From: Comamonadaceae bacterium
GTDB lineage: Bacteria; Pseudomonadota; Gammaproteobacteria; Burkholderiales; Burkholderiaceae_C
Assembly: GCA_013297875.1 (NCBI GenBank)
Contig: JAAFIW010000024.1
Span: 1 to 64,000, forward strand
Length of the DNA stretch: 64,000 nucleotides
Direction of reading: 5' to 3'
The translations under genes and the position numbers were made by a program. Below are positions 1 to 7,788 of the stretch, in pieces (the first letter of the stretch is position 1; every line of letters starts with the position of its first letter). The notes beneath the pieces are model-generated. The model was not told the DNA's origin. It saw only the letters and a program-made list of their open reading frames with translations, and searched no databases.

Positions 1-33
1 TACAGCCTTGCACTGAAGTGGCGATCAGCAACC

Positions 34-124
34 TTAACCCAAATTCACACAAATCCCTTTGTGAATCAACAGCTTGCGCTAATGGCTTCCATTAGAGATC
101 GGCGCTAATGGAAAATTTGGGTTC
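34..124. repeat. Inverted-repeat element next to a truncated gene
   Basis: AACCCAAATT near 37 is answered by AATTTGGGTT near 114, and inside lies a second palindrome TTCCATTAG/CTAATGGAA at about 89-115. The right end (ctaatggaaaatttgggtt) nearly matches the right end of the element at 37272-37455. No coding capacity is seen, so it reads as a MITE-like element or a relic. It abuts the 5' end of the thioesterase fragment that follows. Confidence 0.5.
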
Positions 125-127
125 AAC

Positions 128-427
128 GTGCAGGTGCCCATCGTCGAAGGGGCTGGGCACTTTGCGCGGGCACTGGGCCCCGCTGACTGGTGTCACGGCA
201 TCAACCGGCCGTCCAGACTGGGCGAGGTGATCCTGGCCGACCCAAACCAGGACTTGTCAGTGCAACTGGCCCGCCCGCCACAAGGTGAGTGGCTGGGCAT
301 ACGCGCGACGACCCTGTGGCACAGCAATGGCGTGGGGTTGGGCTTTGGCACGCTGTGCGATGTGTTTGGCGATGTGGGCTGTGTGTCGATGTCGGTGGCA
401 TTGATGGCAGCGCCTAGCAGAACCTGA
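128..427 (+). pseudogene. C-terminal remnant of a thioesterase-family protein
   Basis: The 99-residue frame resembles the second hotdog half of TesB-like/4HBT_3 acyl-CoA thioesterases: DLSVQLARPPQGEWLGIRAT followed by a GVGLGFGTLCDVFGDVG stretch. Whole proteins of this group are about 260 residues, so the N-terminal half is missing. The frame begins at a GTG directly after the inverted-repeat element at 34-124, with no recognisable ribosome site. I infer truncation by that element or by a rearrangement. The family call is from memory of conserved motifs and is moderate. Confidence 0.5.
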
Positions 428-440
428 TGTCGCATCGGAC

Positions 441-495
441 ACTATGTTTTTGATAGCTGCCTGAGCAATGAATACAAGGGCTATCGCCACTTTTA
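441..495 (+). repeat. Dispersed 50-nt repeat, copy 1
   Basis: Contains tttgatagctgcctgagcaa followed by tacaagggct. Lies just downstream of nudB (minus strand). Member of the window-wide family described in the findings. Confidence 0.75.
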
Positions 496-514
496 TCTTG
501 AAATTGGTGATCGC

Positions 515-985
515 TCAGCCTTGAGGCTCCCGACCACTCAAAAACCGGGGCAACCACAAAATCGCCTCTGCATTCGAAGCCGAAAAACAGGTATCTGCCG
601 CTTCGCGCCAGGGCAGCCACTGAAATGCGGTGTGCTCGCGAGGGTTCAAGGTCACCGGGGTTTGCGCGGGCACGGTGAGGCCGAACACATGTTCGGTGTT
701 GCGCGTGACACCAGGGCGGTAGCGGTGCAGCCACTCAGGGTAAATGTCGTAGATGTTTTCAAGGTGCCAGTCCACCAACTCGTGGGCGGCGCAGTCGATG
801 CCGGTTTCTTCCATTACCTCGCGCACGGCGGTGTCGTGGAAAGTCTCGTCTTCAAAGTCTTTGGAGCCGGTGACCGACTGCCAACTGCCCATATCGGCCC
901 GGCGGATCAGCAGCACATCCAGCGCGCGGGTGTGAATGATGACCAGGACGGATTGGGGGATTTTGTGGGGGCGTGGATCAGACAC
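515..985 (-). CDS. nudB: Dihydroneopterin triphosphate diphosphatase (Nudix)
   Basis: A 156-residue Nudix hydrolase expected to remove pyrophosphate from dihydroneopterin triphosphate in folate synthesis. The Nudix box runs from about residue 40: GSKDFEDETF, then REVMEETGI with the metal-binding glutamates. Length and the opening QSVLVIIHT stretch fit NudB, which often follows aspS in betaproteobacteria. The start is a GTG at 985, overlapping the end of the CcdB-like gene by 8 nt, so translation may be coupled. The toxin-antitoxin pair now separates it from aspS. Confidence 0.88.
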   Translation of the reverse strand: MSDPRPHKIPQSVLVIIHTRALDVLLIRRADMGSWQSVTGSKDFEDETFHDTAVREVMEETGIDCAAHELVDWHLENIYDIYPEWLHRYRPGVTRNTEHVFGLTVPAQTPVTLNPREHTAFQWLPWREAADTCFSASNAEAILWLPRFLSGREPQG

Positions 986-1295
986 CGGACGTCACCGCGT
1001 CCAGCGCGGAAGCGACCTCGGTGGCGCGGTGCTGCAGCGACGCGACGGGGTTTTTCAGCAAGCGGGCTGACACCGGCGCGGCCAGATGGGGCATGAGCGA
1101 CAGCACCTCGCCGTTGATATCGACCTGCGGGCATAGGTTGGTCGGCAGCTTGGCCAGGCCCGGCGGAACGCGCGACAGGGGCATGACCAAGCGCGTGTGC
1201 AACATGTCAATCAGCGAGCTTTGCACGTCCAGCACATAGGGCACAAATGGCCGCGACGCAGGCTGCGGATTGGGGTAAACGTCGTACTGCGCCAT
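978..1295 (-). CDS. CcdB-family toxin
   Basis: A 105-residue protein with the CcdB pattern: MAQYDVYPNP at the N-terminus, VPYVLDVQSSLID, then TRLVMPL, and a C-terminal helix ending near ALDAVTSGV. CcdB proteins poison DNA gyrase. I take the ATG at 1295 (MAQYDV) rather than one at 1313 because it is the family start and shares one base with the antitoxin stop (TGATG). The 3' end overlaps nudB. The partner is Phd/YefM-like, not CcdA-like, which is an unusual pairing. Confidence 0.85.
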   Translation of the reverse strand: MAQYDVYPNPQPASRPFVPYVLDVQSSLIDMLHTRLVMPLSRVPPGLAKLPTNLCPQVDINGEVLSLMPHLAAPVSARLLKNPVASLQHRATEVASALDAVTSGV

Positions 1296-1576
1296 CAGCT
1301 TTGCTGCGGCCATGCCACGACACCATCACACCACAGACCGTGCTGCTCAAATTGCTGGTTTTGCAGCGCAATCCAGTCTTTGTAGGTTTCGGCAAACTCC
1401 CGCTTGCGCTGGGCCATGGATTTGGCTTGACCCGCCGCTTTCAGCGCTTGGAACATGTCAAAGGAAACGATCACCGAATCAGGGCGACCGTCTTTTTCAA
1501 TGACGACAGGCTCTGTTTTTGCGTGGGTGCAAATGGAGCCAAACCGGTTTTTAGCTTCTGTGGCAGTGACTTGCAT
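1295..1576 (-). CDS. Phd/YefM-family antitoxin
   Basis: 93 residues. The N-terminal half (MQVTATEAKNRFG, then VVIEKDGRPDSVIVS) is the Phd/YefM DNA-binding fold; the remainder is a presumably flexible toxin-binding tail rich in K, R and Q. AAAGGA lies just upstream of the ATG. It precedes the CcdB-like toxin with a one-base overlap, the usual antitoxin-first order. A perfect 11-bp inverted repeat at 1589-1615 sits immediately upstream and is a candidate autoregulatory operator. Confidence 0.85.
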   Translation of the reverse strand: MQVTATEAKNRFGSICTHAKTEPVVIEKDGRPDSVIVSFDMFQALKAAGQAKSMAQRKREFAETYKDWIALQNQQFEQHGLWCDGVVAWPQQS

Positions 1577-1588
1577 AGCGATCCTTTA

Positions 1589-1615
1589 GGTTGATGGCTA
1601 TTTTAGCCATCAACC
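1589..1615. promoter_or_regulatory. Inverted repeat upstream of the antitoxin gene
   Basis: Eleven-base perfect arms GGTTGATGGCT and AGCCATCAACC with a 5-nt centre, lying between the aspS stop and the antitoxin start. No T-run follows on the minus strand, so an operator is more likely than a terminator. Confidence 0.5.
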
Positions 1616-1629
1616 GGGCGCTGCACGCC

Positions 1630-3432
1630 CTAAACCACATTACGCAACTTGATATGCAGCTCGCGCAGTTGCTTCTCGTCCACCGCACCCGGTGCCTGTG
1701 TGAGCAGGTCTTGCGCGCGCTGGGTCTTGGGGAAGGCGATCACGTCGCGGATGGATTCGGCGCCGGTCATCAGGGTCACGATGCGGTCCAGGCCAAAGGC
1801 CAGACCGCCGTGCGGTGGCGCGCCGTATTGCAGCGCGTCCAGCAGAAAGCCGAACTTGGCTTGTGCATCTTCGGGGCTGATTTTCAGGGCGTTGAACACC
1901 TTTTGCTGCACGTCTGCCCTGTGAATCCGGACGGATCCGCCGCCCATTTCCCAACCGTTGAGCACCATGTCGTAGCCCTTGGAAATGCACTTTTCGGGGG
2001 CGGTGTCCATCCAGTCTTCGTGGCCGTCTTTGGGGGCTGTGAACGGGTGGTGCACGGCTGTGTATCGCTGGGCTTCGTCGTCGTATTCAAACATCGGAAA
2101 GTCCACCACCCACATCGGGCGCCAGCCAGCTTCAAACAAGCCGTTTTTCTTGCCAAACTCGCTGTGACCAATTTTCACGCGCAGCGCGCCAATCGCGTCG
2201 TTGACGATTTTTTCCTTGTCAGCGCCAAAGCAGATCAGGTCACCGTCTTGTGCGCCGCTGCGCTCAAGCACTGCGGCAAGCGCCTTGTCGTGGATGTTTT
2301 TCACGATCGGGCTTTGCAGGCCATCCCTGAACTTGGCCAGCTCGTTGACCTTGATGTAGGCCAGGCCCTTGGCACCGTAAATCTTCACGAACTCGGTGTA
2401 CGCGTCAATGTCGCCCCGGCTCAAACCGCCCTGCTCGCGCGCGCCACCGGGCACGCGCAAGGCCACCACCCGGCCACCCTTCATGGTGGCGGCGCCGCTG
2501 AAAACTTTGAAGTCCACATCGGCCATCACGTCGGTCACGTCGGCAAATTCCATCTTCACGCGCAGGTCGGGCTTGTCGGAGCCGTAGCGGTGCATGGCGT
2601 CTTGATAAGTCATCACCGGGAACTCACCCAGGTCTACGCCCAGGGTGTTGATGAACACGGTTTTGATCATGCCCTGGAACATGTCGCGGATTTCCTCTTC
2701 TGTCAGGAACGAGGTTTCGATATCGATCTGCGTGAACTCGGGCTGGCGGTCGGCGCGCAGGTCTTCGTCGCGGAAGCACTTGGTGATCTGGTAGTAGCGG
2801 TCGTAGCCGGCCACCATCAGCAGCTGCTTGAACAGCTGTGGGCTTTGCGGCAGCGCGAAAAACATGCCGTCGTGCACGCGGCTGGGCACCAGGTAGTCGC
2901 GCGCGCCCTCGGGCGTGGACTTGCCCAGCATCGGGGTTTCAATGTCCACAAAGCCGTTGGCATCGAGAAACTTGCGCACCTCCATCGCCACGCGGTAGCG
3001 CAGCATTAGGTTGTTTTGCATGTAGGGGCGGCGCAAGTCCAGCACGCGGTGGGTCAGGCGGGTGGTCTCACTCAGGTTGTCATCGTCCAGCTGAAAAGGG
3101 GGTGTGACCGAGGGGTTGAGCACCACCAGCTCGTGGCATAGCACCTCGATTTTTCCACTTTTCAGGCCATCGTTCACCGTGCCAGCCGGGCGGGCGCGCA
3201 CGATGCCTTTGACCTGGATACAAAACTCGTTGCGCAGGCTCTCGGCCGTGGCAAAAGTTTCGGCGCGGTCGGGGTCGCAGACGATTTGCACATAGCCTTC
3301 GCGGTCGCGCAAATCCACAAAAATCACCCCGCCATGGTCGCGGCGGCGGTTCACCCAGCCGCACAGGCTCACGGTTTGGCCCATCAGGGCTTCGGTGACC
3401 AGACCGCAATAGTGGGAACGCATTTGGGACAT
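1630..3432 (-). CDS. aspS: Aspartyl-tRNA synthetase
   Basis: Class II synthetase of 600 residues charging tRNA-Asp in the cytoplasm. It has the N-terminal OB anticodon-binding domain (MRSHYCG, then [11 protein letters not shown]), class II motif 2 [16 protein letters not shown] around residue 220, an inserted GAD domain around 290-410, and motif 3 [10 protein letters not shown] near the C-terminus. The start at 3432 ([10 protein letters not shown]) was preferred over the upstream extension, which is not conserved family sequence. It follows the DUF502 gene by 8 nt. Bacterial-type enzymes of this group may be non-discriminating; that cannot be decided here. Confidence 0.97.
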   Translation of the reverse strand: MSQMRSHYCGLVTEALMGQTVSLCGWVNRRRDHGGVIFVDLRDREGYVQIVCDPDRAETFATAESLRNEFCIQVKGIVRARPAGTVNDGLKSGKIEVLCHELVVLNPSVTPPFQLDDDNLSETTRLTHRVLDLRRPYMQNNLMLRYRVAMEVRKFLDANGFVDIETPMLGKSTPEGARDYLVPSRVHDGMFFALPQSPQLFKQLLMVAGYDRYYQITKCFRDEDLRADRQPEFTQIDIETSFLTEEEIRDMFQGMIKTVFINTLGVDLGEFPVMTYQDAMHRYGSDKPDLRVKMEFADVTDVMADVDFKVFSGAATMKGGRVVALRVPGGAREQGGLSRGDIDAYTEFVKIYGAKGLAYIKVNELAKFRDGLQSPIVKNIHDKALAAVLERSGAQDGDLICFGADKEKIVNDAIGALRVKIGHSEFGKKNGLFEAGWRPMWVVDFPMFEYDDEAQRYTAVHHPFTAPKDGHEDWMDTAPEKCISKGYDMVLNGWEMGGGSVRIHRADVQQKVFNALKISPEDAQAKFGFLLDALQYGAPPHGGLAFGLDRIVTLMTGAESIRDVIAFPKTQRAQDLLTQAPGAVDEKQLRELHIKLRNVV

Positions 3433-3440
3433 AAATAGCT

Positions 3441-4088
3441 TCAGTTCTTGATAGAGGAATTCGACGGTTTGGCAGGGCCTGGCTTGCCCGTACCGGGCAC
3501 CACCACGCCCAGCGAGACGATGTACTTCAACGCCTCGTCCACATTCATTTTCAGCTCGATGCAATCGGCCTTGGGCACCAGCATGAAGTAGCCACTGGTG
3601 GGGTTGGGTGTGGTGGGTATGTACACGCTGATGTGATCGCTGTCCAAATGCCCGGCCACCTCACCCGTGGGCGCACCCGTCACAAAACCAATCGTCCACT
3701 GGCCTTGCACCGGCCACTGCACCATCACGGCGGTGCGAAACGCATTGCCATTGGGTGCAAACAGCGTGTCGGACACCTGCTTGACGCTGGTGTAAACGGA
3801 GCGCACCACAGGAATGCGGCTCAGGATATGGTTGCTCCAGGCCACCAACTTGCGGCCGAAAAAGTTGCTGGCCGCAGCGCCGACGACCAGAACGATGAAC
3901 ACGGCCAGCAAGGCACCTATGCCAGGGAAATAAAACCCCAGCAGCTTTTCGGGTTGCCAGTTGGGCGGCAGGATTTGCAGGGTCTGATCCAGCAGGCGAA
4001 TGACCCACTGCAACACCGCAGCGGTAATACCCAGCGGCACAATGACCAACAGGCCCGCCAGCAGCCATTTGCGCAAAGAGGTCATCAT
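3441..4088 (-). CDS. DUF502 family membrane protein
   Basis: 215 residues with two hydrophobic segments near the N-terminus (about 8-30 and 57-80) and a conserved soluble part ([35 protein letters not shown]). This pattern is DUF502, an inner-membrane family of unknown function found beside aspS in many betaproteobacteria. Its start overlaps the fmdB stop by ATGA, so the two are co-translated. A second ATG lies at 4085. Confidence 0.9.
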   Translation of the reverse strand: MMTSLRKWLLAGLLVIVPLGITAAVLQWVIRLLDQTLQILPPNWQPEKLLGFYFPGIGALLAVFIVLVVGAAASNFFGRKLVAWSNHILSRIPVVRSVYTSVKQVSDTLFAPNGNAFRTAVMVQWPVQGQWTIGFVTGAPTGEVAGHLDSDHISVYIPTTPNPTSGYFMLVPKADCIELKMNVDEALKYIVSLGVVVPGTGKPGPAKPSNSSIKN

Positions 4089-4456
4089 GATTTTGCAGGG
4101 GCAGAAGTGCCGCCAGCCCCTTTAGATGCTGCTGGAGCAGCTACAGATACAGGAGCAGCGGTGGGTGTGGATGCGAGAGCTGGCGTCGCCGCTGGCGCGC
4201 TGGCATCAGCCGCTGGGGCGGGGGCATCGGCCTTGCCCGCTTTGTCGTCTGCGGCAGCAGGCGCCGCCGTGTTGCCACCGCGAAAATCGGTTACATACCA
4301 GCCCGAGCCTTTGAGCTGGAAACCAGCGGCAGTCAACTGCTTGCTGAACGTGGCTTTGCCGCACTGCGGGCAATCCGTCAGCGGGTCGTCCGATATTTTC
4401 TGCAACACATCTTTGGCAAAGCCACAGGCGTCGCACTTGTAAGCGTAAATGGGCAT
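4085..4456 (-). CDS. FmdB-family zinc-ribbon protein
   Basis: 123 residues. The N-terminal 60 form the FmdB zinc ribbon: MPIYAYKCDACG and CPQCG give the four cysteines, followed by KGSGWYVTDF. The rest is an Ala/Pro-rich low-complexity tail. First gene of the fmdB-DUF502-aspS operon. The tail is partly encoded by a copy of the dispersed repeat at 4111-4153, read in frame. Function is unknown; the family name comes from a methylotroph formamidase region and does not imply that role. Confidence 0.88.
   Translation of the reverse strand: MPIYAYKCDACGFAKDVLQKISDDPLTDCPQCGKATFSKQLTAAGFQLKGSGWYVTDFRGGNTAAPAAADDKAGKADAPAPAADASAPAATPALASTPTAAPVSVAAPAASKGAGGTSAPAKS
4111..4153 (-). repeat. Dispersed repeat, copy 2, inside fmdB
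   Basis: On the minus strand it reads tgtagctgctccagcagcat followed by ctaaaggggctggcg, matching the family core. It is in frame and encodes part of the Ala-rich tail. Confidence 0.5.
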
Positions 4457-4952
4457 GAGAATCCGAGTGGGACTGGCGGGTGAGAGGTTCGACGAGGAAG
4501 GGGCGGGACGGCTGAACGGTCAGGTGGCGCAAGGCATACCGTGTCACCCATTCAGCCCGCCGGGAAAAGCCTTGAATTATAGGTGGCGGGCTGGTTAAGC
4601 TGGCCAGGTCGAATGGTGAGGTCGCGGGCCGGCTGGCTGATGATTCATGAGGAACCTGTTTGCCCAACAACCCACTTCGCAGTGGTACAAGCCGTAGCCG
4701 GTCGAATGGCCTTTTGATGGACGATTTTGGGCTCTAGCCCATGAAAATACTGCTTAAACAGCTATCAAAAACAGAGCGAATACGTGTGCAATAAGGTTGG
4801 AGGCCATCAGCACGCAGCAACTGCCGCGCAACGGCATCCTGATGCTGTGTGCCCGTGTGGGCCGAAATGTTAGACGGCATTGTGACTTCGGCGACCACTG
4901 TCCCAATGGTCGTGTTTAAGCGAACTGTTGTTGGACCGACGATAGCCACGCT
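4457..4952. other. Gene-poor stretch upstream of fmdB
   Basis: Holds the presumed fmdB promoter region, one repeat copy (4728-4775), and sequence with gttagac at 4869-4875, which could be half of a decayed integron attC site. A 71-codon minus-strand frame (4734-4949) runs through the repeat and is not credible as a whole. Nothing else is recognisable. Confidence 0.5.
4728..4775 (-). repeat. Dispersed repeat, copy 3
   Basis: Plus strand reads gggctctagcccatgaaaat then actgcttaaacagctatcaa, the reverse complement of the family core. Confidence 0.75.
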
Positions 4953-5165
4953 CTACTCTTCCCCAGATTTCTGATTCAAACCGAGGACTCGGTGTGAAAC
5001 GCTCCGAGCCTCATCGAGCGACATGTCGAAGAGGCCCATAAGCATGACCTGGCCTTGCCAATTCTTGCAACCAACAGCCTTCATGTGACGGAACACATCT
5101 TCGGCGGAAGATCCGCCTGCCTTGAGTGCCTCGCACTCCGCTCGTAGTCGCATATCGTCATCCAT
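4953..5165 (-). CDS. Small hypothetical protein, possible cassette gene
   Basis: 70 residues beginning MDDDMRLRAECEALKAGGSS, mixed charged and helical, no membrane segment or known motif. The composition looks like a genuine protein rather than a shadow. It lies in the 4.7-6.1 kb block of small minus-strand genes interpreted as integron cassettes. GTCTAAC on the minus strand 78 nt past its stop is comparable with the stop-to-attC distance of the 87-residue gene. No function is proposed. Confidence 0.55.
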   Translation of the reverse strand: MDDDMRLRAECEALKAGGSSAEDVFRHMKAVGCKNWQGQVMLMGLFDMSLDEARSVSHRVLGLNQKSGEE

Positions 5166-5187
5166 CTTGATACCGACTAATGTAAAA

Positions 5188-5258
5188 ATGACCGAACCAC
5201 CAACATAAGCGGCGAAGCCGCCTCCTGCTGTTGTGGATCCGTATCGATTGACGTGTTA
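5188..5258 (-). other. Possible degenerate attC site
   Basis: On the minus strand GTTAAC overlaps the stop of the upstream gene, followed by CCACAACA, a GGCGGCTTCGCC hairpin tip, and TGTTGGTGGTTCGG, giving nested imperfect inverted repeats. This resembles the architecture of an integron recombination site but the outer core sites are poor. Confidence 0.3.
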
Positions 5259-5652
5259 ACCATCACGCCTCGGATACTCGAAGCTGCCGGTAGCCCACCG
5301 CAAGGCCTCTTCGCTCGGCTCCCCCAATTCGAGCTCCGTCTCCATTCGCGTGTCGTACGCGATGTGGTGGTGCATTTCAAGGAGATTCCGAAAGACTTCC
5401 ATCGTCTCCTCACGCCCCCGCAGGAAGATATCGAACTTCGTGTCATGCGCGACCAGTTCCGCAAAGAGGGAAAGGGCCTGCTTCTCTTTCTCATCGTGAT
5501 CCAGGCCGAAGATGTTGCAGATAGGTAGTGGTGTTCCCCCCTAGCGCCTGAACAATTGCCGACATCGGTGCAGCGGTAGCCGCCCGGAGAAGTGCGACCG
5601 TATCGGCATCTGGCGCGCATGGGCCGATGCGAAGTGCCAGGGGAGTAGACAT
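5256..5652 (-). pseudogene. Frameshifted cassette gene
   Basis: From an ATG at 5652 the frame reads MSTPLALRIGPCAPDADTVA and on to AIVQALGG, then meets a stop shortly after. One base lost or gained in the six-C run at 5536-5541 (G run on the coding strand) joins it to an open frame with ICNIFGLDHDEKEKQ, FDIFLRGREETMEVF and WATGSFEYPRRDG, stopping at 5256. The joined product would be about 131 residues, acidic and soluble. Homopolymer location means either a real inactivation, phase variation, or a sequencing error. No family recognised. Confidence 0.5.
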
Positions 5653-5665
5653 GGGCTTTCGTGCT

Positions 5666-5732
5666 GGTTAACGTCTGAATTCACCGGCCTGCTCGGCTTT
5701 TTGCGCAGGTCCCGTGGAATGATGGGTTCGGC
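5666..5732 (-). other. Integron attC recombination site
   Basis: On the minus strand the site opens GCCGAACCCATCATTCCACG and closes CCGGTGAATTCAGACGTTAA followed by CC. The two ends pair imperfectly over the whole length (CCATCATTCCACGG with CCGGTGAATTCAGACG), with GCAGG/CCGAGC-type loop sequence between them. This is the attC layout: about 67 bp, RYYYAAC-like and GTTRRRY-like cores (here GCCGAAC and GTTAACC), and an extrahelical-base pattern. It lies between two small same-strand genes as expected. Confidence 0.65.
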
Positions 5733-5810
5733 GTCTTCCGGCAGCGCCACACCGTAGCACCAGAGCCGACTTGTGAAAGGACATGACGATGGGAATGACT
5801 ACTGAAGAAC

Positions 5811-6074
5811 TTAAGGCGTATCTTGAGTCGGTATTTGAGAATCAGCGGGCGCAGACTCAAGTTCTTCAAGAATGTCAAAAACTACTTTCTTGTTGTGCTG
5901 AATCACTTTCAAGGCTTCTCGAACATCAGCAACGGTCTGCGGCATGTTTTTCACCTGTTCTTCGGTAATTTCTCCCGAGTCCCTCAGGGCAAACACACAA
6001 TTGCAACGAATAGACCAAGCAGATTTCATAACCATACCGGCAAACACATACTCATTGAGTTCTTCCGTGACCAT
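5811..6074 (-). CDS. Small hypothetical protein, possible cassette gene
   Basis: 87 residues, MVTEELNEYVFAGMVMKSAW, with RCNCVFALRDSGEITEEQV and a helical charged C-terminus. AAAGGAA sits 7 nt before the ATG, a good ribosome site. The stop lies 78 nt before the attC site at 5732, so it fits as a gene plus attC cassette. No membrane segment, signal or known domain seen; function unknown. Confidence 0.6.
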   Translation of the reverse strand: MVTEELNEYVFAGMVMKSAWSIRCNCVFALRDSGEITEEQVKNMPQTVADVREALKVIQHNKKVVFDILEELESAPADSQIPTQDTP

Positions 6075-6180
6075 TTCAAATTCCTTTATTGGTTATAGAT
6101 GCGAGTGCACCGGGATGAAGACGCCGAACGCAATGTATGTCGCAAAACCTGAAATGTAAGCTTGCTACTTGCATATAAAA

Positions 6181-6236
6181 CCAGCCTCCAACCCTCGCCA
6201 ATCCTGCTCAAGCCGCTCACATAAATATAGCAAAAA
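6181..6236 (-). repeat. Dispersed repeat, copy 4
   Basis: Minus strand reads tttgctatatttatgtgagc then ggcttgagcaggattggcga, a diverged member. It lies between the cassette block and the symporter gene. Confidence 0.55.
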
Positions 6237-6287
6237 CCCCGCATGACAAAACGGTCCGGAATTGAGTCGGCCATTTCGTTGAGCACT

Positions 6288-7739
6288 TCAACCCGCCCCA
6301 TGCTTGATCGGGTGCCCCTGGTTCCGAATGAGCTGCGGCCCCAGCGAGCCCACCAGCATCAACCCAAATGATGCAAACAAGCCGATCAAATTGGCGGGCA
6401 CCAGGGTGCCGGGCACCAGGTATTGCATCGACAACCATATCGACACACCACCAATGGCGGAGAACAACGCGCCCTGGGTGGTGGCGCGCTTCCAGTAGGC
6501 ACCGGCCACCAGGGGAACAAAGGCACCGGCCAGGGTGACGTTGTAGGCGTTTTGCACCATTTCATACATGGTGCTGCGGCTGTTCATCGCAAACAGCAGG
6601 GCGCAGGCGGTGAAGGTCACCAAGATCACGCGCACCAGCAGCAGCTCTTGCCTGTCGCTCATGCGCCCGCCCATGAACGGGCGCAAGACGTTTTCGGTGG
6701 CCAGCGATGCGGGGGCCAGCAGTGCGCCGCTGGCGGTGGACAAAATGGCTGACAGCAGCGCGCCGAAAAACATCACCTGGGCCCACAAGGGCATTTTGTT
6801 GAGTACCAGGTCTGGCAGCACGCGCTGAATCTGGCGGGCATCTTCTGATTTGAACAGCGCGACCAGGTTGGCGTCGGCCACCACCGCGGCGTAGGCAATG
6901 AAGATGGGCACGAAGGCAAAGCAGAAGTAAACCAGGCCGCCGATGATGGTGCCGCGCACTGCGGTTTTTTCGTCTTTGGCGCTGGTCATGCGCTGAAACA
7001 CGTCTTGCTGCGGAATCGAGCCAAAGGCGAACGCGAAAAACGCACCGGCCATGGCCCACCAGCCTGGCGCGTCGGACGGGAAAAAATTGAACTTGCCTTC
7101 GGCCGAGGCCTGGGCAATGACTTTGGAGGCTCCGCCGGCCATGTCGCCCACCAGCCAGGCCACTATCGACAAGCCGATGATGATGACGATGGTTTGCAGC
7201 AAATCGGTGAACGCAATCGACCACATGCCACCAAACACGGTGTAGATCAAGACCACGGCCGCGCCGATCAAGATGGCATGGTTCAAGGCCACTGCGCCGC
7301 CGCTGAGCACGTGAATCACCAGGCCCAAGGCGGTGAGCTGCGCCGATGTCCAGCCCAGATAGGAAATCACCACCGCCAGGCTGGTAATCACCTCCACCGA
7401 CTTGCCATAGCGCTTTTTGTAAAAGTCGCCAATGGTCAGCAGGTTCATGCGGTAAAACAGCTTGGCAAACAGCAAGGCCGCCAGCACCAGGCAGACCGAT
7501 GCACCAAACGGGTCACCGGGAATGCCCGACAGGCCATCTCGTGCGAAGGTGGCCGACACCGACAGCACGGTCTCGGCACCAAACCACGTGGCAAACACGG
7601 TGGCCACATTCATATACAGCGGCAGGCTACGGCCGGCCACCATGAAGTCTTTGGTGGTGTGCACCCGGCGCGCGGCCATCAGACCGATAAAAATCGTGAC
7701 CAGCAGGTACGCCGCCACAAAAATGATCAGTGCATTCAT
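6288..7739 (-). CDS. Sodium:solute symporter family protein
   Basis: 483 residues, about 12-13 hydrophobic segments through the whole length, with the SSS-family stretch FMVAGRSLPLYMN near the N-terminus, GAETVLSVSATFARDGLSG, and FGSIPQQDVFQRMTSAKDE in the middle. SSS proteins take up organic solutes with Na+. The start (MNALIIF) has GGAG directly upstream. It follows ubiB by 49 nt on the same strand and could be cotranscribed. The substrate is not evident; PutP-, YidK- and acetate-type members share these features. Confidence 0.88.
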   Translation of the reverse strand: MNALIIFVAAYLLVTIFIGLMAARRVHTTKDFMVAGRSLPLYMNVATVFATWFGAETVLSVSATFARDGLSGIPGDPFGASVCLVLAALLFAKLFYRMNLLTIGDFYKKRYGKSVEVITSLAVVISYLGWTSAQLTALGLVIHVLSGGAVALNHAILIGAAVVLIYTVFGGMWSIAFTDLLQTIVIIIGLSIVAWLVGDMAGGASKVIAQASAEGKFNFFPSDAPGWWAMAGAFFAFAFGSIPQQDVFQRMTSAKDEKTAVRGTIIGGLVYFCFAFVPIFIAYAAVVADANLVALFKSEDARQIQRVLPDLVLNKMPLWAQVMFFGALLSAILSTASGALLAPASLATENVLRPFMGGRMSDRQELLLVRVILVTFTACALLFAMNSRSTMYEMVQNAYNVTLAGAFVPLVAGAYWKRATTQGALFSAIGGVSIWLSMQYLVPGTLVPANLIGLFASFGLMLVGSLGPQLIRNQGHPIKHGAG

Positions 7740-7788
7740 CTCCTACTTCTCCTCAATCCACAGTTACCACCAAAACCCGCAGCTCCAT

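Noticed and set aside
1591-3009. 472-codon plus-strand frame opposite aspS
   Set aside because: It is antisense to aspS, which has complete class II synthetase motifs. Its His/Val/Gly-rich composition is typical of shadow frames in GC-rich DNA.
4734-4949. 71-codon minus-strand frame after the small cassette gene
   Set aside because: It runs through the dispersed repeat and its start lacks a ribosome site. Only its first ~25 codons could be a cassette relic.
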